Shown: piece after piece, positions 21,107-31,188 of the stretch
Position numbering within the stretch: position 1 is the first letter of the stretch
Layout of the letters: each line of letters begins with the position of its first letter
Source of the DNA: Spiroplasma apis B31
GTDB taxonomy: Bacteria > Bacillota_I > Bacilli_A > Mycoplasmatales > Mycoplasmataceae
Assembly (NCBI RefSeq): GCF_000500935.1
Contig: NC_022998.1
Span: 930,001-994,000, forward strand
Length of the DNA stretch: 64,000 bases
Reading direction: 5' to 3'
The notes under the pieces: generated by a model
Seen by the model: the letters and a program-made list of their open reading frames with translations, nothing else
Database searches by the model: none
Told to the model about the DNA's origin: nothing
Translations under genes and position numbers: made by a program

Positions 21107-22742
21107 AAATTATAAATCCAGGATTTCCAATTATATAATTAAACTCTTTAGCAAAATTTGGTGCAACACTGCTTGTTAGAATATCTAAATCAAATTCAAA
21201 TGAAACTGTTACAATGTTTGAAAGTATCATATCTTCTTTCACTTTTGACCTTGGTTCACCCACTACTAATAAAATGTCTGAAGGGTTTTCTAAATTTAAA
21301 TTAACGTATTCTGCTGAATGATTAGAAAGTTCAAACATAACTAGTTTTGAGTCATTTGATTGAGAAGCTTTTCCACTCATTAAGTTTGCCAAAGTATCTA
21401 AAGGTATTTTAGAGTCAAAAGCTAAGTTGTTAAAATTTAATCCTTTTTCGTCTATTGTACCAAGTGATATTGTATTTTTATTGACATCTAATAAATTAAA
21501 TTTTTCTGAAACCATATTGAATGCTTTTAAATAAAAAGTACATAAAGAAAGTTCAATTCCTTTTTTTAAATAAGGTTCTTGCATTAATGTATATATAGTC
21601 ATTAATGCTGTAATATCAACTTCAAAACTCATTTTGAATTTTTTTGTAGTTTCGTTATTTTTTGAACTTAAACTAAAACTTTTCTCTATAAGTTGTAGTT
21701 TTTCATTTAGTTTTTCGTTTTCCAACTTCAGTAATCGTACTTCTTCACTCAAAAGGTCATTGTTGCTGATTAGACTTTCTAGTTTTTCCATAGAGTTTTT
21801 ATCCGATAGCATCAAGTCTTCAAGTTTTTTATTTAAGAACTCATTTTTTCTATCTTTTTCATCACGATCTACTAGATAATTACTTTGTGATTCGTCTACA
21901 GTTATTACATGGCTCGTTTTTTTGTTTGAATCACTCTCTTTTTCTTCTAAGGCTTTGTTCAATCTTTTTATTTCGTGAGCTATTTGTGACAATAGTTCTT
22001 CTTCATTTACATGTGAAACACTCTGATTATTTAATTCAAGATCTTTAATCGAGACGTTATCATTTTTGTCTTTCCTTGTTTGATTGTTTTCTAAATTTTT
22101 ATTGAATTCATCTGTGAAGCTGCTTTCATGTTTTTTCTCATTCAATTCTCAAAGCGATAGTTCTTCTGTTATTGAATCACTTATAGTTAGGGGCTCGACA
22201 TTTGAATTCATTGAGTCCACTCTTTCATTAATGCTTTCGTCGTATTTATTCAAAAACTCATTTTTAAATGTGTGCATGTCTTCACTTTCGACGGTTTTGT
22301 TTTCCGCGTTTTCAAAATCTCTTGAAGTTTCTTCTACATTTGAATCAAAGTTTGCTTTTAAAAATTCATCACTTTTTTTGAAGTTCTCATTTTCACTCAT
22401 AAATTTATCTGTAGGAAAAATATTTTTTGTTTCCATACCAATTTGTATATCATCAGCATTGAAAATTTCAGTGCCGCTAGTGAAATCAAGAGTTGGCTCC
22501 ATTGTTTGTTCAGAACTACTTACAATATCAAAAATAATGTCTCCATTAGTCACAATTAATGATTCAATAACATAAACATTTTTAACAATACCCTCAATTG
22601 GTGAAGTAATTTCAAAACTTTCAACTTGTGTTGAAATTTTAGCTAGAAGTTGGCCAACCTTGACAACTTCACCATCAGACACAAATACACTCTCGACAAT
22701 ACCTTTATAATTTCGAGAGTTTTCAAACTTTAATCTTTCCAT
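21105..22742 (-). CDS. Degenerate dehydrogenase E2-like protein (biotinyl/lipoyl-like, coiled coil, acyltransferase-like)
   Basis: A 545-residue protein of unknown function, one frame through a TGA-Trp near residue 198. Residues 1-80 look like a lipoyl/biotinyl domain (VSDGEVVKVGQLLAKI, FEITSPIEGIVKNV), but the lysine that would carry lipoate is absent (TQVESFEITSP). Residues 80-230 are acidic and low-complexity, then comes a coiled coil (NKKLEDLM to LNEKLQLIEK). Residues about 368-545 resemble the E2 acyltransferase fold (MSFEVDITALMTIY, ISLGTIDEKGL, FELSNHSAEYV), but the HxxxDG active site is missing. The start ATG at 22740-22742 follows AAAGGGG. It stands alone, with its own terminator. 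Confidence 0.72.
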
Positions 22743-23045
22743 TTTGATAGCCCCTTTAAATATATAGTTCAACGCCCATTGAACATTACTTTTTTATTTT
22801 ACCGTATTTTCAATAGATATTGAAGTTTTTTTCATTTTGTAGTTACAGCATTGAACTTTTAGGCAAATAACTGAAACATAAAAATATCTACTTCTTTGAA
22901 ATAGCTGTATGATTTTTTTATATCTATGTAAAGATGAGTAATTAATTCATAGTTCTTGTTTTTTATTGTAATAATAAAGTTGTTAATAAAATTTGTTTCG
23001 TTGCTAATCTAATATCTTATACTGTAATGTTTAATTGTGAAGTTT
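22743..23045. other. Gene-free gap
   Basis: About 300 nt of AT-rich sequence between the E2-like gene and the hydrolase gene. No open frame, hairpin or RNA gene was recognised. It must hold the promoter of the E2-like gene. Confidence 0.5.
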
Positions 23046-24020
23046 TTAATCACTTTTCTTTATTGCATTTTCGATTTTTTCAAAGACCTCTTCTGAATGT
23101 TTGTGATTTAATGTATAGTGTTTGTAATTTTTAAGCAAAATTAATTCATAAGAGTTTTCATCCAATGCACTTAAAAGTTTTGCTGTCCTTTTTGCATCAG
23201 AATAATAATCATTTGTAGGTTGTATTAAAGTCACTTTATTATTTGAGTTGTTGATGTGTCTTTTAATATTGTTGTTAACTTTATTCATAAGAAATAAACT
23301 TCGAACTGAGTATCTACCTTTTTCTAAGTTTTGTTTTTCTAAACTTTTTGCATAACTAATATCATCAACTAAATCTAAACCATTGATATGTTCTTTTAAA
23401 AAGGTGTTCATATTAAATAGTGTTCCCATAAATAATTTAAAATTATAGCCTGGTTCCTTATTATATGCTATATTCAATCTCAATGAACTTGAAATTATTT
23501 TATGCACATTCTTATTTTTTGATAAATATAGACAACTCGCAAAAGATATTCCCTCTGCAAGTATGATAATTTTCTTACTTTTGTAACTCTCACTAAGAGA
23601 ATCCACTATTTCATTTAAATCTGATATTAGTACTCCTGGATGGTAACCAAAAAAATCTTTGTTATCACCACAATTTCTTTGATCAAAACTTACAACAGAT
23701 ATTAAGTTATTCTTTTGAGCAAAATAGTTACTTAAGCGCTCAAAATCTTTGCGATTTCTATTTAAGTCATGTACGCCAATCAATATGTATTCACTCTCTG
23801 GATCAATATCTCCATATCAAGCAAGCTCGTATAAATCTTTTGTTTTGAACATTTTTTTCTTGATTAACTCTCCTTTTTGAAAGGCAGTGGGTTTAAAACT
23901 TAAAGAATTAAGTTTCACAAGTCTTATAATAAGTATCAAAATAAGTATCAAAATAGTGATACCACCAATTGTATATAATATCTTACTCAATAAACTTCAT
24001 ATCAGTGTTCATGGTTCCAT
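23046..24020 (-). CDS. Membrane-anchored alpha/beta hydrolase
   Basis: A 324-residue protein with an N-terminal membrane helix (about residues 10-38) followed by an alpha/beta hydrolase domain. VSFDQRNCGDN matches the oxyanion/strand region, ILAEGISFASCLYL is the nucleophile elbow (G-x-S-x-A, so Ser rather than a strict GxSxG), QPTNDYYSD may hold the acid, and NYKHYTLNHK the His. A lysophospholipase or esterase role is plausible. The ATG at 24018-24020 follows AGGAGCGG. Confidence 0.75.
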
Positions 24021-24055
24021 AATACCGCTCCTAAACATTATTGTGATTTTAGCAT

Positions 24056-24080
24056 AAAAAAAATACAACTTTATTGTATT
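24056..24080 (-). terminator. Terminator after the small unknown gene
   Basis: AATACAA and TTGTATT with a 5-nt loop, followed on the minus strand by a T run. Confidence 0.65.
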
Positions 24081-24088
24081 TATCAATA

Positions 24089-24454
24089 TTAATCTTCGTG
24101 AGAAAGATCAAGCGCGTAAACGTCAAATTGACCTAAAAATCAAAAAGCAAAGATAACGTTTTGCTTTCTATTGATGAATTCGTCGTTACCAATTACATTG
24201 ATAGCTTCATAAATGACATTACCTGCATCCTGTTCCAAATTTATTCTCATTCTTTCAAAGTCATAAATTGTTGATCTACCATACATTTCATTTTTACGTT
24301 CAAACTCTACTTCTGTCAATATTCTTTCATAAGTATCTCTATACTTTGGTAAAGTTCTCAACCTTTGTTCAACACCTTTACAAACATTTTTAACTTCTTT
24401 GTCCAATGCAAAAAGTGCTTCGTGTAAATTTCTCAGTTTATCGTGTCTCTTCAT
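24089..24454 (-). CDS. Conserved-looking small protein, unknown
   Basis: A 121-residue charged, mostly helical protein (MKRHDKLRNLHEALFALDKEV). No family was recognised and there is no signal or membrane segment. AGGAG lies 7 nt before the ATG, a TATAAT-containing palindrome lies upstream near 24500, and a terminator follows, so it appears to be a monocistronic gene. Confidence 0.65.
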
Positions 24455-25645
24455 AACATCAACTCCTGTTATCTTAATAAAGACTAGCTTTATGATTGGT
24501 ATAATTATACCTTCTTTTTTGTTTAATTACTACTTTTACAAATTATAGACGTTATTGTTCTTACAAGATATTAAAATATCTTTAAAAACATTGTAAAATT
24601 AGAATCTCATATAAACTCAAATTTCATCTCTAAACTAACAAAATAAGATGTTAACACTACTTAAGGAGTGTTAATTGTTACTTTTAGTTTACTATAATAA
24701 TTTTCGAGATTTGTACTCATAAGATAATATCATTTTATTTTGTTGTCTTTATTAAAAGTATAAAGGAATAATTTAAACAATAAATACGAGACCATTAAAA
24801 TTAATCGTACCAACCTTAGTATAACTTTATTAAAACTAATCTTGCCTCTCCTAAAAGTAATTTACTTAGAGTGACTTTATACAAGTTATATATTTTCTCA
24901 AATAAAATTAAATTAGAGTACTAAAAAGTTTTTTGAGTTCCTTCTCCATTAATGATAAGCGCTTTAAGAAATATTAAGTTTATTTATACCTAAAGTTTAA
25001 GAATACAAATATTAAGATTTTAATAAATATTTTTAAATTATTCAGGCAGCGTGAAATATTAGGTGCCTTTATTTTTTTAATACTAAATAACTCTTTTCAT
25101 TTTATATGCTATATTTACACCTAGTAAGAAACTTTATTTAAAAAATTTTCTACGGAATAATTATTTGCTTTTTATTATCCTTCCCAGTTTTTATAATAGT
25201 TCTCAAACTTTTTTTTCGTTACCGTTGCATTCCAAATTTTAAAGCTCCTTCTTTTTTTAACTTGCACGACTTTGTTTTTATTTCTAAAAGACAATTGTTT
25301 CACTTTTATTCTTAAATTTATGTAAACATCACGATAGGATTTGTGGTTTTGTCGTTTTGTCGTATAATTATTTAATGCTACAAAAATTAATTTGCTAAAA
25401 GGCCTTTAGTTTTTGCAAGTGGTACTTATTAAAAAAAATAAAAGCTTCTAGCCTTGTTTTTTTCTTTGATACTTACTCGCTACCAAAAAGTTGGATGTTA
25501 ATGAATTGCGTGCATTTGACAATAAATTAACACTAAAAATGTTTTTTAAATACCTTTGCTGCTTCAACTTAAGAAAGTGTGAAATTTAAATTCAGAGTTA
25601 ATAAATATGTTGCTATTTTATTTGATTCTCTTAAAATTATCCCGT
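24455..25645. other. 1.2-kb gene-free AT-rich stretch
   Basis: No open frame of useful length in either strand with UGA as Trp, and no tRNA-like or stable RNA structure recognised. It contains a short direct repeat (TTTTGTCG twice near 25351-25365) and frequent stops. It probably represents decayed genes or a long intergenic region. Confidence 0.5.
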
Positions 25646-25669
25646 TGTAAAGCACGAAACAGCTTTACA
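25646..25669 (+). promoter_or_regulatory. Inverted repeat just upstream of the secreted-protein gene
   Basis: TGTAAAGC (25646-25653) and GCTTTACA (25662-25669) flank an 8-nt spacer, ending 8 nt before AGGAGG. It could be an operator or a leader hairpin controlling the 25687 gene. Confidence 0.5.
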
Positions 25670-25686
25670 CGTTATAGGAGGTAACA

Positions 25687-26373
25687 ATGAAAAAATTGCT
25701 GAGCATAGTAGGAATAACAAGCATTATAGCATCTCCTTTATCTCTTTTATCAAATAACCTTGTATTAAACGATAAAATCAAAAATAATATGACTTTAAAT
25801 AATAGTATCAAACAGCAAAAGAATATTAGCAAATATAATTATTTAGATAATTATTTCAAAGCCTTAAATCACGAAGTAAGAGAAGCGGCGAAAGCAAACT
25901 TCTTAGCATCTATCTATGTGAAAAATAATTTGATATTAATCAATGTTGATAGCTTAAATAATAATATTTTTACAAAAGAAATAAAACAACTTTATAAAAG
26001 TTTTTCTTTTAGTAATGAGTATATTTCTTTAATAAAGTTCAAAAATAACTTAAAATACTTAGACTCAAAACCACAACCTAGAATAGATAGAATTACAATT
26101 GAATTTAAGTGGTACTGATTCGGGTGAGGAAAAATAATTTTTGATCATGAAAAAAGTCAAACAGCAGCTCATATATTAGATACAGCATCAAATGTAATAG
26201 ATGTTGTAGATGCAATATCTGGGTGATTTCCTGGTACTGCTGTAGCCGTTTCTTTGCTAAGTTTATTTTTGGTAGTTAACTCCTTTATTTTTAGTTCATA
26301 TGATAATGGTAGTGGTGTATGAATAGGTACTTATGGATGTGTAATATTTGATGTTGGATGGGGGTCAAATTAA
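25687..26373 (+). CDS. Secreted protein with hydrophobic glycine/alanine-rich C-terminus, unknown
   Basis: A 228-residue protein. AGGAGG is 7 nt before the ATG. The N-terminus MKKLLSIVGITSIIASPLSLLS is a signal peptide without a lipobox Cys. The middle is hydrophilic. From about residue 145, Trp and Gly become common (FKWYWFGWGK), and the last 70 residues form a hydrophobic helix pair (VVDAISGWFPGTAVAVSLLS) ending in GVWIGTYGCVIFDVGWGSN. No family was recognised. A membrane protein gene starts 2 nt after its stop. The arrangement resembles bacteriocin or toxin plus immunity pairs, but this is inference only. Confidence 0.7.
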
Positions 26374-26375
26374 TT

Positions 26376-26750
26376 ATGTTATTCAATAAAACTGCTAAGA
26401 AGGTATCTTGTGCCTTGATTATTGTGTCAGCGATAGGTTTCATTTCTAATTTATTATGAATATTAATTTCTGTGATAGGAGAAGTAAATTATGGAAACTT
26501 TATATTAGCTTTTGTATTATTTTGAGTAGCAGGTTTTTTATTTCTAATAAGTTTAATAATTTCAATTTTGTTTCTTGTTAACAACGAGATCTGAAAATCT
26601 AAAAAGATATACCTTTCACTACTAATAATAGATGCCGTTTTCATTATTTCTGTTCTTGTATTCTTCTGAATATATTACTTGATCAATTATATTAAAAATA
26701 AAGATATGGTCAGCAAATTTGGTGACACAATAAATAAAAAAAGCGTGTAA
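26376..26750 (+). CDS. Small membrane protein downstream of the secreted protein
   Basis: A 124-residue protein that is open only with TGA as Trp. Three hydrophobic segments are visible (about residues 10-32, 42-65 and 78-105), with basic ends such as NNEIWKSKK. The ATG lies two nt after the stop of the preceding gene, so the two are coupled. It could be an immunity or partner protein for it. No family was recognised. Confidence 0.6.
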
Positions 26751-26805
26751 ATAAAAGCAACACATAAAAACTATCTACTGACAAACAAAATTTATAAAAA
26801 AGGGA

Positions 26806-26840
26806 AAAACAAGTTGATTTTTTTAGGCAACTTGTTTTTT
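26806..26840 (+). terminator. Terminator of the secreted protein/membrane protein pair
   Basis: AAAACAAGTTG (26806-26816) pairs with CAACTTGTTTT (26828-26838), followed by T. Confidence 0.75.
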
Positions 26841-27612
26841 ATATAAAGTATTCTTACACTATCACTTTATTAGTTTCGTAGAGAAAAACATAAAAGAACA
26901 TCTCCACCCTTTAAATTTAACGAAAGAGACTCTAGCTTTTAACATTTTGAAACTTTCTTTCCCTTGCTAAGTACAATTTTATCACGCAACCCACTGTTCG
27001 ATTTGTTGTCATATTATTTCTCTATACTTTTGTAATTCATTTTTCTTTAACTAACTTTCGTTAACACAAGCAGACTTCTTAAAATTTTTTATCTTGCCTT
27101 TTTATTTAGTAGGCAGACCTTTTAATGTGGTATAGTTTGAGTTTTAGTACCGCACCATTATATATTTAATAAATTATTTAAATTTTAGTTTCAAGTTTTT
27201 CTTATTTTTGAGATTTAATTTAGCTTTTCTCTCTGAAAATTCGATAGTTGTATATTTTCTAAAACCTTTTTAATCTATATTAATTATTTTTTTGTTGCAC
27301 TTAAAACTTTTTTTAATTCTCTTTCTTGTTTCTCAAGTTATAAAATTTGTAATTTCAAAATTTAAGTTTTTCACTAACTTTGAAAACTTTCTGACTTTTT
27401 TTAAGCATCAAAATTAATTTTAAAATTAATATGTTATTGGAATAATAAAACACTTCAAGTTTCCAATATTTTTTTTAGTTAATAATTGTATTTTAAAAGA
27501 TTATTAACTTTTTCTATTTTCCTATGCAAAAAAAGATTTTTTGTACCATACATCAAATAAATTTAGCAGACTCATAAACTCTACGTTCTTTTTCTTTTTT
27601 TTTGCAGAGTTT

Positions 27613-27640
27613 AAAAAAAGAACTTTTCGTTCTTTTTTTT
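27613..27640. terminator. Bidirectional hairpin downstream of ald
   Basis: AAAAAAAGAAC pairs perfectly with GTTCTTTTTTT around TTTTC. It lies 134 nt beyond the ald stop. Confidence 0.6.
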
Positions 27641-27773
27641 ATATTCAAAACAACTTCTAACTTAAGAAAACTTCTTACATTTTTATTTATTAAATAATAC
27701 ATTCACATTTTTTATAAATTTAATATTCTAATCATTACGGATAAAGAATGTATTATCCGATTAAATTTAGTTT

Positions 27774-28883
27774 TTAGATTTGATCAATATCTGTTAAGCT
27801 CATGCCATGAGCATCAGCTACACCTTTGAACACTAACTTACCTTCTATAGTTTGTATTCCTTTTTTAATTTGCTCATTTGATTTTATAAGTTTTTTAATG
27901 TCATTGTTTGCAATTTCAATAACATATTGTATTGTAGCATTAGTTAATGCTATGGTACTAGTTTTAGGAACAGCCCCAGGCATATTAGCTACTGAATAAT
28001 GAATTACATCATGAACTCTAAAGGTAGGATTTTCATGAGTTGTTGCATGGTCTATTGTTTCTACACTACCTCCTTGGTCAATAGCTACATCGACAATTAT
28101 GCTATCTTTTTGCATTTTTTTAACCATGTCCTCTGTCACTAGTTTTGGAGCCGATGCACCAGGGACTAAAACTGTTGAAATTACCAAATCACTAACAACT
28201 ACTGATTTTTCAATGTTGTAATGATTTGATTTTAGTATTTGAACTTTATTACCAAATAAATCATGAAGTTCTCTTATTTTTCTTTCACAATTTTCAATTA
28301 CTGTTACATCACAATCAATGGCTGCTGCCATTCTAGCTGCTGCCTTACCAGCAACACCCCCACCAATAACTGTTACTTTTGCTCGATCTGTTCCGGGTGT
28401 ACCATTCATTAAAAGTCCACTTCCCCCGTTAGTTTTGAACATGAAGTACATACCGTTGATTACAGCAAGTCTACCAGCAACTTCACTCATAGGTCTTAAT
28501 AGTGGGATTGCACCATCGGGTGTTTGTATGGTTTCATAAGCTATTGAAGTAACTTTTGCTTTTAAAAGTTCTTCTGTTAAAACTTTGTCTGATGCTAAGT
28601 GTAAGTATGTAAAAACAATTTGTCCTTCATATAAATATTTATATTCTGACTTTAGAGGTTCTTTAACTTTTATGATCATATCATTTTTTCAGACTTCAGC
28701 TGCGTCATCGATAATTTTGGCGCCTGCCAATTTATAGTCTTCATCACAAAAGCCACTTCCTATACCTGCACTTTTTTCTACAAATACTTGGTGATTATTT
28801 TTGATTAATTCTTTTACACCAGCAGGTGTGATTGCTACCCTGTTTTCTTGGGGTTTAATTTCTTTAGGTATTCCAATTTTCAT
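27774..28883 (-). CDS. ald: Alanine dehydrogenase
   Basis: NAD-dependent enzyme interconverting alanine and pyruvate plus ammonia. The 369 residues match the family. Visible landmarks are [20 protein letters not shown], the substrate-site VKVKEP, the catalytic His in YLHLASD, the Rossmann loop [12 protein letters not shown], and the catalytic Asp in VDVAIDQGG. It appears to be a single-gene unit. Confidence 0.95.
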
Positions 28884-28906
28884 ACATTATCATCCTTCCA
28901 CAAGTC

Positions 28907-30517
28907 TTAAGATTTTTCATAAGCTTGTTTGTTCTCATTAAAGTTTTTTAATAAGATTGATAAATGATGATTAATATCTACATCTCACGTAGAGCGATTA
29001 TTAATTGCATAAATTATTTGATGCTCTGTTATTTTTGTTGAATTGGCGGATTTTTTTCGTGCCTTAACATATGACATGATTAATACAAATGCCACATAGT
29101 ATACAACTAGTATAGCTAATCATTTTAAATAATTAGTGAACACTGCAGTTTTCACTTCTGCACCTACTTCAATACCCACAAAAACTACTAAGAACGCTAG
29201 AGCTACACCCAAGGTTCCTCCTACCATTAATCCAAAACTAGTTTTTGGCAAGTAGTTGTTATTTTTGTAATATGAGTAAGCAGCAAGTGGAAACGCAGAA
29301 CCTGATGCAAGTGTCATTATTGGAAATGCAACTTTTATATCCATACCCAATAAAGTAATAGTTGCTAATGCAGGAGCATAAAGACCAATACCAAATGCTT
29401 GTAACCCACCATAAACAAAGAATAACCCTATACCTAAACCAAGTTTTCAACCTTCCAAACTAGTTGCGTTACCACTAGGTAAAATATCTAGTTGTATCAA
29501 AAACATTAATATACCAACTATAGCTAACAATGTTCCCATAGTTACGCTAATATATTTCGCACTTATTCTCTTGGTAAGTTCAGCTCCTAAAAAACTTCCT
29601 ATAATTGCCGCTAAAACTAGCGAAACCAATGTGATTGTACCAACATCAATTGCTGCCACAAATACAGTACCTGCAATTAAGTTAGGTATACCTAACCCTA
29701 CATTCAAAGTACCTGGTAATAATGCATCATTTTTCATGGTTTTTGTTGCTTTTAAACCGGCGGTTGCAACAGCAAATGAACCAACTCCAATAGTATCAAG
29801 GAATGAACCACAAACACCGATAGATGTAAGTTTGAATATATTATTCTCTCTATCAATATAGGATTTTTTTAAAACCTTGAATACTAAGAAATAAAAATAT
29901 ATACCAGTTATTACTAGGGTTAAAATAACAATAATAAATGCTATTAAGTATTCTGATTTAGATAAGTCAAGCTCTCCATTTCTTGTATTAGGAAAGTAAA
30001 CAAAGTAATTAACCAAAAGTGTGCATACCAATATTAAAGGGACTGCAATAATACTAAATACTTTTAAAAAGTTTGTACTTATTGGCTTAACTAAACTTTT
30101 TTTCTTTTCTTTCAAAGTAGATATACTTGAATTTTTCTTATCGACTTTTTTTAATTCATCTATTTCATCACTAAGACTTTTTAAGATATTTTTTATTTCC
30201 TGTTTATGTTCTTTTTTGTACTTTATATTTTTTTCGTACTTGTCGAAAGCATATTTTTGAGTAGCTCCAACAGATTGTTTAATATCACTTATATGAATTT
30301 TATAAACGGATTGAAGTTTTTTTAATTCCTGGACATATTCTTCGTGTGTAACTTGTTTTTCTTTGAACAAACTTGCCAAATCATTTTTTTGTGTGGCAAA
30401 ATCACTCTTTAGTATTTGAATCAAGTCACTAAAACTTAAAATGTCGTTGACTATTTTGGTGAGCTCTTCTTCGCTCTTTAAAACTTCTTTTTGAATTCCA
30501 GCAAATGAATTATTCAT
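28907..30517 (-). CDS. TauE/SafE-family permease with N-terminal coiled-coil extension
   Basis: A 536-residue membrane protein. The C-terminal 330 residues match TauE/SafE anion exporters (sulfite, sulfonate or similar), with two copies of the family pattern: CGSFLDTIGVGSFAV with LPGTLNVGLGIPN, and GSFLGAEL followed by MGTLLAIVGI. Residues 1-150 are unusual for the family: hydrophilic, Lys/Glu-rich and predicted coiled coil (EEYVQELKKLQ, YKKEHKQEIKNILK), followed by two extra membrane helices. A C-terminal hydrophilic tail is also present. No partner gene indicates the substrate. Confidence 0.85.
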
Positions 30518-30662
30518 GTTTATTTATTCACAACCTATCTTTCAACGAGTTATCGTATTTCATATTTAACTTTCTATAATAAATTCTTCACCTCACCACA
30601 TCCTTTCGCCTCAATCATACACAAAAGAAACAAAAATTGTAGTTTATAAATCAACTTACATT

Positions 30663-30684
30663 AAAAAAAACTCCGCAAGGAGTT
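30663..30684 (-). terminator. Terminator of the nrd operon
   Basis: AACTCC and GGAGTT with a TTGC loop, followed by eight T on the minus strand, 4 nt after the nrdG stop. Confidence 0.8.
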
Positions 30685-30687
30685 ACA

Positions 30688-31185
30688 TTATATTTTTTTC
30701 AAAAACTCTTTAGTGTCAATTAACCTTTGATTACTACTTCCTCTATACAAAACGTTTGGATCTAGTAATTCTTTCACAAACCTACCATCAACTAATGTAT
30801 CAATATATTTTAATATTTCAAATCTTGCTCGCGTATCTTCATTTATATTTTTTTGTTCAGTTATTTCTTCGATAGTGAAGCCAGTATAAAGTCAAATATT
30901 TAAATTAGTTTCTTTTTTTATGAGTTTTATAAATGGTAAAAGTTCGATAGCACTAAACATAGGATCACCACCACTAAAGGTAACACCATTTAGTAATGGG
31001 TTACTTTTCAAATCCTCAATGATAGATTTTTCATATTCTTTGTCAAAAACTTTACCTACTTTGAAACTTCAACTTCTTATATTATGACATCCTTTACAAG
31101 CATGCAAACAACCCGATAAGTAGATTGAGTATCTAAGACCAGGGCCATCACTAATAGTTTCTTTGTAAATTTTTAAAATTTTCAT
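30688..31185 (-). CDS. nrdG: Anaerobic ribonucleotide reductase activating protein NrdG
   Basis: Radical-SAM enzyme that makes the glycyl radical on NrdD. The 165-residue product (open only with TGA as Trp) has the cluster motif CLHACKGC near residues 26-33 and the SAM-binding VTFSGGDPM. It starts three nt after the nrdD stop and is followed at once by a terminator. Its cluster would come from the Suf system encoded at 1191-5789. Confidence 0.95.
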
Positions 31186-31188
31186 AAA

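Larger units (their letters stand above)
26751..27773. other. 1-kb gene-free stretch
   Basis: AT-rich sequence with no supported gene on either strand. It holds two hairpin terminators (26806 and 27613) but otherwise only T- and A-rich tracts. It may be eroded DNA. Confidence 0.5.

Noticed and set aside
21105-22145. Separate 346-residue protein
   Set aside because: It is in the same frame as the upstream part and only separated by a TGA-Trp, so both form one protein.
22084-22575. Plus-strand open frame opposite the E2-like gene
   Set aside because: Low-complexity Ser/Phe antisense of acidic coding sequence.
24541-25600. Possible structured RNA in the gene-free stretch
   Set aside because: No tRNA cloverleaf, tmRNA, RNase P or riboswitch core could be recognised; only short AT-rich inverted repeats.
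28318-28539. Plus-strand open frame opposite ald
   Set aside because: It is an antisense shadow of the conserved alanine dehydrogenase sequence, with no ribosome site.
29259-29450. Minus-strand frame overlapping the TauE-like gene
   Set aside because: Shifted frame; the TauE motifs continue in the other frame through TGA-Trp.
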